From assembly GCA_965279085.1 (NCBI GenBank), contig OZ257149.1:3038001-3102000 (forward strand): a DNA stretch of 64,000 nucleotides. Reading direction: 5' to 3'. Source of the DNA: UBA7672 sp965279085. Lineage in GTDB: Bacteria; Pseudomonadota; Alphaproteobacteria; Caulobacterales; Hyphomonadaceae. The notes beneath the pieces were generated by a model. It searched no databases. It had not been told where the DNA came from and saw only the letters and a list, made by a program, of their open reading frames with translations. How positions within the stretch are numbered: the stretch's first letter is position 1; each line of letters opens with the position of its first letter. The position numbers and the translations under genes were made by a program. Of the stretch, positions 8,221 to 15,684 are shown one piece after another.

Positions 8221-9156
8221 ATGAAAATGCTCCGCCTCGCTCTCGTTCTCGCCACGCTCGCCCTCACGGCGAACTGCCGCGATGACAGTGTTCCCCCGCC
8301 AGAGGCGGCGGCTGGCGATCCTGCGGCGGCAAAGCCCGCGGCCAGCGGGCTCGAAGCGGCCGTGGCTGGCGACTGGCGTCTGGATGCCGTGAAGGTGCGT
8401 GATGCAGCGCGCCACCCGGCAGAGACACTCACCTTCTTCGGCATCAAGCCCACCGACACCGTCGTCGAGCTCTGGCCCGGTGGTGGCTACTATACCGCCA
8501 TCCTCGGTCCGTGGCTGAATGGCGGCGGCGGCAAGCTCATCGTTGCGCAGATGGACGCGCCGCAGGCTGTCTCCGCCTGGCAGGCCGCCTATGGCGATCA
8601 TCCCGACATCTATGGCGACATCACCGTCACCACCGCCTCGAAGACCGCCCCCGGCATCGCGCCCGAGGGAACCGCTGACGCCGTCGTCACCTTCCGCAAC
8701 ATCCACAACTGGATGTCGGGCGGCTTCGCCGACAAGATCTTCGCCGATGCCTTCCGCGCGCTGAAACCCGGCGGCGTGCTCGGCGTCGAGGAACACCGCC
8801 TCCCGTCCGCCCGCGACATGAGCCTCACCGGCTCCACCGGCTACGTGCTCGAAAGCTATGTCGTGCAGCTCGCCCAGAATGCCGGCTTCGTTCTCGAGGA
8901 CTCCTCAGAGATCAACGCCAATCCGAAGGACACGGCCGATCACCCGCTCGGCGTCTGGATGCTGCCCCCCAACCTGCGCGCCCCGCAGCCGGGCACGCCC
9001 GAGGCCGAGGGTTACGACAAGGCGAAATACGAGGCGATCGGCGAAAGCGACCGCATGACGCTCCGCTTCCGCAAGCCTGCTGCAGCGCCGGCAGTCGCCG
9101 CGCCTGCAGCCGCCACGCCGGAGGCCACAACGCCGGCGGGCCCCGCCCAGCCATGA
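8221..9156 (+). CDS. Exported class I SAM-methyltransferase-like protein (COG4798 type)
   Basis: A 311-residue protein with an N-terminal signal sequence (MKMLRLALVLATLALTANC); the Cys with Asn at -1 is a poor lipobox, so it is either secreted or an atypical lipoprotein. The core is a Rossmann methyltransferase fold: VVELWPGGGYYTAIL replaces the usual SAM-binding motif I, followed by VVTFRNIHNW and ALKPGGVLGVEEHR. The end is a Pro/Ala-rich tail. This exported family is known but its substrate is not, and SAM is not expected in the periplasm. The alpha/beta hydrolase starts 10 bases downstream, so the two form an operon. Confidence 0.8.
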   Translation: MKMLRLALVLATLALTANCRDDSVPPPEAAAGDPAAAKPAASGLEAAVAGDWRLDAVKVRDAARHPAETLTFFGIKPTDTVVELWPGGGYYTAILGPWLNGGGGKLIVAQMDAPQAVSAWQAAYGDHPDIYGDITVTTASKTAPGIAPEGTADAVVTFRNIHNWMSGGFADKIFADAFRALKPGGVLGVEEHRLPSARDMSLTGSTGYVLESYVVQLAQNAGFVLEDSSEINANPKDTADHPLGVWMLPPNLRAPQPGTPEAEGYDKAKYEAIGESDRMTLRFRKPAAAPAVAAPAAATPEATTPAGPAQP

Positions 9157-9166
9157 CTGCCCAGAA

Positions 9167-9835
9167 ATGACAGCCAAGTCCCGCACGATCAAACTGCCGG
9201 ACGGCTCAACCGTCTCCGCTCTCTGGCAGAAGCCGAAGGATGCCAAGGTCGTCCTCGTCCTTGCGCACGGGGCAGGGGCGGGCATGACGCACAAGAACAT
9301 GGCGGCGACCGCCGATGGTCTTGAAGAACGCGGCATCGCCACGCTGCGCTACAATTTCCCCTACATGGAAAAGGGCTCGAAACGCCCTGACAATCCGCCC
9401 GTCGCGCAGGCCGCCGCGCGCGCCGCCATCGCTGACGCGGGCAAGCTCGCAGGCGATCTCCCGCTCTTCGCCGGCGGCCGCTCCTTCGGCGCCCGCATGA
9501 CCTCACAGGCGCAATCCCTCGATGCGCTGCCGAATGTCAAAGGCCTCGTCTTCTTCGCTTTCCCGCTCCACGCCCCCGGCAAGCCCGGCATAGAGCGCGC
9601 CGATCACCTGAAGACGGTGAAGGTCCCCATGCTCTTCCTGCAGGGCACGAAGGACGAGTTCGCCGAACTGGCGCTGCTCAAGTCCGTCACGAAGTCCCTC
9701 GGCAAGCGCGCCAAACTCGTCCTCGCCGAACACGCCGACCATTCCTTCCACGCCCCCGCCAAGTCCGGCCGCAAGGACCCCGAAGTCCTCGCCGAAATCC
9801 TCGACGCCGCGCGCGACTGGATGCTGAAGGCCTGA
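9167..9835 (+). CDS. Alpha/beta hydrolase of the KANL3/Tex30-like (dienelactone hydrolase) family
   Basis: A 222-residue cytoplasmic alpha/beta hydrolase. The oxyanion segment is LAHGAGAGM, the nucleophile elbow GGRSFGAR holds Ser106, the acid is Asp163 in QGTKDEF, and the histidine is in EHADHSFH. The family is widespread but substrates are poorly known, with esters or small peptides possible. It lies directly behind the exported methyltransferase-like gene and is probably cotranscribed with it. Confidence 0.88.
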   Translation: MTAKSRTIKLPDGSTVSALWQKPKDAKVVLVLAHGAGAGMTHKNMAATADGLEERGIATLRYNFPYMEKGSKRPDNPPVAQAAARAAIADAGKLAGDLPLFAGGRSFGARMTSQAQSLDALPNVKGLVFFAFPLHAPGKPGIERADHLKTVKVPMLFLQGTKDEFAELALLKSVTKSLGKRAKLVLAEHADHSFHAPAKSGRKDPEVLAEILDAARDWMLKA

Positions 9836-10215
9836 CGCGTTTTGTAGGAAGCAGCTGTATCCAGTCTGTAGGACAGCCGAAAAACATCTTGCCGTAAATC
9901 AGTGCGCTAGCCGCGCAAACCGCAGGACGCAGCTGTTTTATTTCAGCCGGGCATCCGGCTGGGCGCATAATGCCGCCCATGACACAGGCACGAACCCGCG
10001 CAATTGAGGTAGGCTCTCCCTCGCTTCGCCAGCTCTCGCTGGCAGCGATGCTGCGCGCGTTCGTCGAGCTTGTGCTCCACGCCGCCTCTACCCTCCGGAT
10101 GCGCTGGCGCTGTCTCTCCCGTGATTGGCACACGGACGACGCAGCAACAGCTCTGCCCGAAGCGACTAGCGGCAATCAATACCAAGGATCATCATCACCT
10201 GCCACCCAAGGCAGT

Positions 10216-10265
10216 TCAGCCCTCATCCTAAGGGATCGCGAAGCGATCGTCTCGAAGGACGAGGG
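10216..10265 (+). repeat. Solitary REP-type palindrome
   Basis: Same family as the pair at 3970-4085: CAGCCCTCATCCT, a central hairpin (GATCGCGAAGCGATC in place of the GC-rich one) and GTCTCGAAGGACGAGGG at the end. The divergence of the central arm with preserved pairing shows that structure, not sequence, is kept. Confidence 0.8.
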
Positions 10266-10350
10266 CGTGCTCACCACCGTCAGCCATACGCTGGCACATC
10301 CCTGGGGCCCCAGTTCCTTGCTCCGCGTCCGACGCTGCGCGTCGAACTCC

Positions 10351-10446
10351 CGGCGAAAGCCGGGACCCAGCGCTGCAACGGGAATGCTGGCCAAACCCAA
10401 CGCACGCGCACGCCGCCCTGGATCCCGGCTTTCGCCGGGACGAGCG
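10351..10446. repeat. Inverted pair of a second palindromic repeat
   Basis: ACTCCCGGCGAAAGCCGGGACCCAG on the left and CTGGATCCCGGCTTTCGCCGGGAC on the right are inverted copies about 45 bases apart, and each forms its own hairpin around CCCGGC-GAAA-GCCGGG. This CCGGCTTTCGCCGG palindrome is frequent between genes in alphaproteobacteria. Confidence 0.75.
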
Positions 10447-10540
10447 GGGATAGATCTGTGCGCGCACTCGCGCCCGCCTAAGCGGCGCGCACAAATCCCA
10501 AATCAGAAACCCGCCCAACAGCGGTAACGCGAACCGGCGC

Positions 10541-11098
10541 CTACAAGCCGGCGTCGTAGAGGCCCGGCAGAAGGTGGACGATCTTGTCCGCCAGGTGATG
10601 GCGGCTCAGCGGCTTCGCCGTCCAGTCAGTCATGCCGATCGAGATCAGCTTGCCGGCCTCGTGGCGATGCTTCTCGTCCAGCAGGCCGAGGATCGGGATG
10701 TCCGACCACGGCGTGTTCGAGCGGCGGACCCAGCGGATCACTTCCGCGCCCGTCATGTGCGGCAGGTCCATGTCGAGCAGCAGCATGTCGAACGACCGCA
10801 GCGCCAGCAGGTCCACGGCCGATTGTCCGTCCTCGACCTCGATCGCCGAAATCCGCGGCGAGGCAAGCAGCACGCGCAGGACGCGCCGATGATAGGGATC
10901 GGCCTCCGCAACCAGCACGCGGGTGCAATCGTGCGGACCCTGCGTGACCGACTGTTTCAACGGCTGCTGCAGCGCGCGGCGGATGTCGGAAATCGGACCG
11001 AATGAATCGAATGGCGCCTCCGCCGTGTCGCCGGCAGGCGTCTCGTTGTCCTGGCCGAAGAGCCAGACGTTTTCGACCTTTGCGTTGACAGTGCGCAT
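10541..11098 (-). CDS. Single-domain response regulator with imperfect active site
   Basis: A 185-residue protein with a 55-residue N-terminal extension of no known fold and a CheY-like receiver domain. The phospho-acceptor is Asp109 (LLLDMDLPHMTG) and the conserved Lys is Lys162 (TAKPL). The acidic pair is reduced to E-A-D (VAEADP), and the usual Thr/Ser at the end of strand 4 is replaced by Leu (ILGLLDEK). It has no output domain, so it would act by protein contact. The start at ATG 11098 removes a 13-residue lead with no ribosome site. No histidine kinase is nearby. Confidence 0.85.
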   Translation of the reverse strand: MRTVNAKVENVWLFGQDNETPAGDTAEAPFDSFGPISDIRRALQQPLKQSVTQGPHDCTRVLVAEADPYHRRVLRVLLASPRISAIEVEDGQSAVDLLALRSFDMLLLDMDLPHMTGAEVIRWVRRSNTPWSDIPILGLLDEKHRHEAGKLISIGMTDWTAKPLSRHHLADKIVHLLPGLYDAGL

Positions 11099-11274
11099 AC
11101 AAATATCCGGACGTCCCCGACGCCCCTTTCCCTGCATGCATCATCGCGCTGCCGGGCTAAGCCCAGATGATGTGGCGCCCTGCAATTGGGCGCCCGCCGC
11201 TAACCAAGCCGGGCCCGGAATCATTGCGGCCCGGACAGAAACTGCCCGGGCCGCCTGTTCGCATTCAGCTTTTC

Positions 11275-12585
11275 CTAGGGGTGGGCCTTGGTCCACGCCG
11301 CCGCCTGTTTACCGACGATGTCGACGAGGTCGCCCATGCCGACATTCGCGTCGTTGAGGTGCAGGCCCCAGGCCGGATCCGGCTTGCCTGCCGCCATCAC
11401 GTCCGTCAGCGGGTCATCCGTGCGCGGATCGGCCGGGTCGGCGTTGATGTGGACTTCCAGATAGTGGTGGTTGCCCTTGCGCACGCACTCGGAGGTGATC
11501 AGGCCCGGCGTCGCGACGAACGGCGTCGAGATCTCCTTGCCCTTCACGAACGCGCGGCCCTCGTCGCGGCCGAATACGTTCCAGTAGGCCTTCGGATTGT
11601 TGTCCTTGCCGCCGCCCAGCGCCGCCGGGTTCGTGCAGATGGCTTCCGTCTCGCCGCGATTTGCGCCGAAGCCGGAAGTGTCCGACGGCGGAACATTGTC
11701 GCGGAAGGTCGAGAACGAGATCACGCAGCCGGTCTGGCCCGCGGCCTTGCAGACGGGGATGTTCTTGAACGTGCCGCCCACATCGGCGTTCTTCGGAACC
11801 TGCACGCTCGTTCCCATGATGATCGCGGAGATCAGCTTCGCCTGATCCGGCTTGCCGTCGATCTTCGAGGCGATCAGGCGGGTGATCTGGCCCGAGCCCT
11901 GGCTGTGGCCGAGGATCACGACGCCGCGCCCCTTGTTCTCGTTCGCGAGATAGTAGGCCCACGCGTCATCCACGTCCGCCGCTGCATCGGCAGGCGATCC
12001 GCGCGTCGGCACGCTGCCTGTGCCCGCCATGCGGGCGCGAAGCGCTCCCAGCGAGAACTGGCGATACATCGGCGCATAGATCCGGCACTGCGACCCGAAG
12101 CGCGCGAGTTGCGCCTTCACGACATTCAGCTCTTCCGGCCCCGGGACCAGGTCCGACTGCGTGAACGGATCGAGCGAGACGGTGGGATAGACGTAGAAGC
12201 AATCGATCGGCGCGTTGGGGTTCGACTTGAACGACTCGATCGTCGTCGAGCCATCCGCCTTGATCACGGTCGTATCGAGATTGACCGCGCAGGCATCGTC
12301 GCCCTTGCCGGGCCAGCACAGCCAGTTGGCCTTGTTCGCATAGTCGGAGCGCGAGGACACGGCTGTTGCTGCGGGCTGCGGCGCCGAGGCGGGCGCAGCG
12401 GCGGGGCGCGGAGCGGGCGTGAAAACCGAGACGACGCGGCCAGTCGGCGCGGCGGCGTTTGGCGTCTGCGGCGCGGGCTGGGCCGCGATCGTCGGTCCGA
12501 CCGGTATCTGCGGCGCAACTTTCGAATAGTCGTGGCCGCATCCAGCCATCACCAGCATTGAGCCGGCCAGCAACAGGCGTTTCAT
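11275..12585 (-). CDS. DUF3089 family alpha/beta hydrolase, lipoprotein
   Basis: A 436-residue lipoprotein (lipobox VMAGC at about 12-16) with a Pro/Ala-rich linker to about residue 80 and then an alpha/beta hydrolase domain of the DUF3089 family. The nucleophile is Ser228 in ILGHSQGSG. IDCFYVYPTVSLDPFTQSDLVPG and QCRIYAPMYRQ are family hallmarks, and six or more Cys in the domain suggest disulfides fitting a periplasmic place. Substrate unknown. GGAGAG lies 7 bases before the chosen ATG. Confidence 0.88.
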   Translation of the reverse strand: MKRLLLAGSMLVMAGCGHDYSKVAPQIPVGPTIAAQPAPQTPNAAAPTGRVVSVFTPAPRPAAAPASAPQPAATAVSSRSDYANKANWLCWPGKGDDACAVNLDTTVIKADGSTTIESFKSNPNAPIDCFYVYPTVSLDPFTQSDLVPGPEELNVVKAQLARFGSQCRIYAPMYRQFSLGALRARMAGTGSVPTRGSPADAAADVDDAWAYYLANENKGRGVVILGHSQGSGQITRLIASKIDGKPDQAKLISAIIMGTSVQVPKNADVGGTFKNIPVCKAAGQTGCVISFSTFRDNVPPSDTSGFGANRGETEAICTNPAALGGGKDNNPKAYWNVFGRDEGRAFVKGKEISTPFVATPGLITSECVRKGNHHYLEVHINADPADPRTDDPLTDVMAAGKPDPAWGLHLNDANVGMGDLVDIVGKQAAAWTKAHP

Positions 12586-12682
12586 GACGTCTCTCCCTCG
12601 TCTTTGGCGGCTATCTGCCGTTGCAAGGGAAAGTCTGTCCATAGTGCGCTGCGTCAACCCGCCGTGACTGGCGGAATGAAAT

Positions 12683-13528
12683 CTACGGCTTCACCGGCTC
12701 GCAGCTGTGCGACTGGCTGGCCTTCACCGCTTCCGCCGCGGGATCGTCGGCGTTGACGACATGCGCCGCGAAAGTTCGCCTGTCAGTGGAAGCGAACAGG
12801 TCTTCCAGCGGCTCGAACTGATCGTCGATCATGAAGACGTCGATGTGCTTGCCCCTGATCGCGCCGCCCCTGTCGCCCGCGAACAGGTAGCCGTCATGGA
12901 CGAAGTCCTGGTCGTTCAGCTGGAACTTCCGGCCGCGCAGTTCGGGCACGAACACCACGCTCTCCAGCGGGATCACGTTGGGGTCCACGGCGATGGTGCG
13001 GAACGGCATCAGCGGAAGATTGCGCACCCCGCATCCCAGCGGATGGCTCACCGCCATGAAGCGCGCCCGCCGTGTCGCGTTCTTCACGCCATCCGATAGC
13101 GAGCCGAGATACTGATCGCAATTCGCCTGCTCGGGCCCGTTCGAGTCGACGAAGACATAGGCTGTCGATTTGCCACCGGTCCTGATCGACACTGATCCTT
13201 GCAGCGCTGCCTCGCACCAGTCCTTGTGCATCAGCGGCGCTGAGATCCACGAACCGTCACGACCCAGCAGCGGGAACGCCGCCGAGATCGTCTCCGGCGC
13301 GGGCTTCACGATCGGCGTGTGATAGTGCGTTGCCCAAAGCTTCATGTCGGGACCCAGCGCCTGCGGCGCTGGCTCCTCCAGCAGGAAGCTCACCGCGCGC
13401 ATCGATGGCGTCAGCACGGGACCAGGCAGCGGCTCGATGCCGCCGGGCGCGGCCGGCATGCCGACCGTCGCGGTCGCGCAGGCTGCAAGAAAGAACAGGA
13501 TCGTGAAGCTCAGGCGGCGCATCGGCAT
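12683..13528 (-). CDS. 3D-domain protein, second of a tandem pair
   Basis: About 281 residues. The N-terminus is a signal or lipoprotein leader (FTILFFLAAC). The C-terminal part is a 3D (Asp-Asp-Asp) double-psi beta-barrel as in the end of MltA and YabE/YuiC-like muralytic proteins: FRTIAVDPNVIPLESVVFVPELRG and AGDRGGAIRGKHIDVFM. The second Asp region reads D-R-G-G instead of D-T-G-G. It is paralogous to the gene just upstream, with LWATHYH, DWCEAALQGS, VDSNGPEQ and NATRRARF all shared. A GTG at 13639 gives a longer frame but lacks a ribosome site. Probably a peptidoglycan-acting or -binding periplasmic protein. Confidence 0.75.
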   Translation of the reverse strand: MPMRRLSFTILFFLAACATATVGMPAAPGGIEPLPGPVLTPSMRAVSFLLEEPAPQALGPDMKLWATHYHTPIVKPAPETISAAFPLLGRDGSWISAPLMHKDWCEAALQGSVSIRTGGKSTAYVFVDSNGPEQANCDQYLGSLSDGVKNATRRARFMAVSHPLGCGVRNLPLMPFRTIAVDPNVIPLESVVFVPELRGRKFQLNDQDFVHDGYLFAGDRGGAIRGKHIDVFMIDDQFEPLEDLFASTDRRTFAAHVVNADDPAAEAVKASQSHSCEPVKP

Positions 13529-13687
13529 CTGCTCGTCATCGGGCAGGGCAGCCGCTGGCGCTGGCACAGGCGCGGCGGCCCCTGTCCCGGAGGAGATAGG
13601 CTCAGATTTGAGCCCGAGTATGTCTGACAGCTCTTTCACTGCATCAGCGAAGGCGCCAGAGGCGTTACCGAAACGTTATCGGCAGGC

Positions 13688-14584
13688 CTAGATGGCGTTT
13701 TGCGGCTTCTTCTTGAGGGGACGGCCAGGGCGGTCCGAATCCTTGCAGACCTCGTCGGCGGCGGCGCGCAGGGCAATGGCCGCTGGGTCATCCTTGTCGA
13801 CGAAGTAGGCATCGAATGTATGCCGCGGGTTCGAGCGCACGATGTCCGGGAAGGGCGCCACATTGGCGTCGGCCACGAACATGTCGATGTGGTTGTTCTC
13901 GATCGCGCCGCCCGTGTCGGACGCCACGACATAACCATCGTGCGTGAAGATCTCGCCGGCGTTCCAGAACGTCTTCCCGCGCAGTTTCGGGATGTACATC
14001 ACCGTGCCCATCTTGATCTTGTCGCGATCGACCGCGATCGTGCGGAACGCCATCAGGGGGATCACGCGCACATCGCACGCCTGCGGATGATAGAACGGCG
14101 CAAAGCGCGCGCGTCGGGTCGCTGACTTGATGCGCTCGGACAGCTCGCCGAAATGCTTGTCGCAGACGACCTGCTCGGGCCCGCGGCTGTCGACATACAT
14201 GAAGGCCTGCGGCTCATCCTTGCCGTTGTCGACCCAGATCGAGCCCTGCATGGCGGCGTCGCACCAGTCGGAAATCGAGAGGGGAGCGGACACCGCCTTG
14301 CCATTCTTGCCGATCAGCGGCTTGGCCGCGACGCTGCTCCACGACGGGCGCACGGTGGGCATGTGGTAGTAAGTCGCCCAGAGCTTGGTCTTCTTCTTGG
14401 CGTCCAGCGCCGCGTCTTCCGGCTCGCGCAGCATGAAGGCCAGCGCTTGCGCGGTCGGATGAAGTTCCGCGCGTCCCAAAACGATGTCGACATTGGTGGC
14501 TGCGAATGCCGCCCGCAGAGGCGGTCCCAGGAAAATCACCGCAGCGGCGACGACCAGGACAAGGGCAAGGAGCAGTCGTTTCAT
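13688..14584 (-). CDS. 3D-domain protein, first of a tandem pair
   Basis: A 298-residue exported protein with an N-terminal hydrophobic segment (about residues 3-28) and a C-terminal 3D domain: FRTIAVDRDKIKMGTVMYIPKLRG and ASDTGGAIENNHIDMFV, which includes the canonical DTGGAI. Upstream of the 3D domain is a conserved region shared with its neighbour (KLWATYYHMP, DWCDAAMQGS, VDSRGPEQ, ATRRARF). The likely role is peptidoglycan cleavage or binding, as for MltA-type 3D domains, but catalytic activity is not established for this architecture. Confidence 0.8.
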   Translation of the reverse strand: MKRLLLALVLVVAAAVIFLGPPLRAAFAATNVDIVLGRAELHPTAQALAFMLREPEDAALDAKKKTKLWATYYHMPTVRPSWSSVAAKPLIGKNGKAVSAPLSISDWCDAAMQGSIWVDNGKDEPQAFMYVDSRGPEQVVCDKHFGELSERIKSATRRARFAPFYHPQACDVRVIPLMAFRTIAVDRDKIKMGTVMYIPKLRGKTFWNAGEIFTHDGYVVASDTGGAIENNHIDMFVADANVAPFPDIVRSNPRHTFDAYFVDKDDPAAIALRAAADEVCKDSDRPGRPLKKKPQNAI

Positions 14585-14704
14585 ATTTATCCCGGCTGCC
14601 GCCCCGTGCCCTGCAGAAGCCTTCGAACTTGGGCAAGATCATGGCAGCTTCGCGCGACGAGTGCAATCGCCGCAGTCCGCCTCGCAGCACACTTGTGACA
14701 AGTG

Positions 14705-15139
14705 TTAACGCGAGGGTGTTGGCGGCGCGGGCGGTTGGGCCGGTGTCGCCGGCAAGTCCGGATCGAGATGCGCCCAGTGCGGCGCCGACGACGTCCAGAT
14801 ATTCATCGCAGGTGCTGCAATGGAAGGATCGTTGAACGTCCCCACGCGCAGGATCACCAGATGCGGACGCGCATTCGACGCGCTCGTCACGGGCGTTCCG
14901 CATGTGGAACAGAATCCGCGCGTCATCGTGTTTCCAGATGCAGCTTTCGAAACAAACGTCGACAGCTTGCCTTCGATCGAAATCGCAGCGGTCTCGACAA
15001 CCGCATTCACGGTTGCCGAGCCGGCAGCCCAGTACTGGCAATCGCGGCACCAGCACTGACGTACAGCAATCGGCGCCGCCGAAGCCGTGAAGCGCACGGC
15101 CTTGCAGACACATCCGCCTGTGATGGGAAATTGGGTCAT
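14705..15139 (-). CDS. GFA family zinc protein
   Basis: A 144-residue protein of the glutathione-dependent formaldehyde-activating (GFA/CENP-V) fold. The zinc ligands are visible in order: GGCVCKAV, QCWCRDCQ and RGFCSTCG. The family binds structural and catalytic zinc, and only a few members truly handle S-hydroxymethyl-glutathione, so the exact substrate is open. The start ATG overlaps the stop of the PIN gene (ATGA), so translation is coupled; GAGG precedes it. Confidence 0.88.
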   Translation of the reverse strand: MTQFPITGGCVCKAVRFTASAAPIAVRQCWCRDCQYWAAGSATVNAVVETAAISIEGKLSTFVSKAASGNTMTRGFCSTCGTPVTSASNARPHLVILRVGTFNDPSIAAPAMNIWTSSAPHWAHLDPDLPATPAQPPAPPTPSR

Positions 15140-15684
15140 TGGGCCTCGCTTTGAGCTGGCCACTCATCGGCGCGAAGCGCGGCCATCATCTCAATCAAAG
15201 ATATCGCTCGAACGCCAAGTTCTCGTGCTTTTTTCCGGGCTCTGCCGTCGTTGCTTACCAGAACTTGGCACCCGTACTTTTTGGTTTCGAATAACATGTC
15301 GGCGTCAGGGTCGTGCTTGTTGGAGGAGGCATTGCCTCTGAACACGGATCGTATCGAACTGCGGTTGGCGCGTTCATCGGAGTTGTCGTTTTGCGGCGTG
15401 GTTTCCGTGAAGATGAATTGATCAGCCAAGCGCTTTGCTTGCGAAGGGCCAAGCGCGATTTGTCGTCTCGCTGCGGCAGGAATAATGACATCAAGCATGG
15501 GGCGCGATTCGCAGATCTCACGCTGCCGCTCCATTAGCTCATAGATGAAGTCCACATCTGCTTGCGCTAAAAAGCCAGACTGGTCCGGCGCACCAAAACA
15601 ATCTGAATCCAGCATGAAACGAGTCGTTCGCGGAGTGCCAAGAAACAGTAAGTCGAGGCGTTGCGACCGACGTCGTTCCTTCAC
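15136..15684 (-). CDS. PIN-domain protein (putative ribonuclease)
   Basis: A 182-residue protein opening GTG within leuC's last codons (GTGA overlap). The PIN fold is suggested by the first acidic residue after strand 1 (RFMLDSDCFG) and by the C-terminal half HDPDADMLFE...VLVSNDGRARKKARELG, which carries the D...D and NDG acidic positions of Mg-dependent PIN nucleases. No antitoxin-like small DNA-binding gene adjoins it, so a classic VapBC pair is not supported. Its base composition looks less GC-rich than its neighbours, which may mean it was acquired. It could be a toxin-like or an RNA-processing nuclease. Confidence 0.7.
   Translation of the reverse strand: MKERRRSQRLDLLFLGTPRTTRFMLDSDCFGAPDQSGFLAQADVDFIYELMERQREICESRPMLDVIIPAAARRQIALGPSQAKRLADQFIFTETTPQNDNSDERANRSSIRSVFRGNASSNKHDPDADMLFETKKYGCQVLVSNDGRARKKARELGVRAISLIEMMAALRADEWPAQSEAQ

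Larger units (their letters stand above)
9836..10540. other. Gene-free 0.7-kb stretch rich in dispersed repeats
   Basis: No convincing gene is found. Short reading frames here translate palindromes and have no ribosome site or family likeness. The right half holds a single REP-type palindrome and an inverted pair of a second palindrome family. The left half (9840-10215) contains CAGCTCTCGCTGGCAGCGATGC-like small inverted segments but no RNA gene I can name. Confidence 0.6.

Noticed and set aside
9970..10527. Plus-strand frame of 185 residues in the gene-free stretch
   Set aside because: It translates palindromic repeats and has no family or ribosome support.
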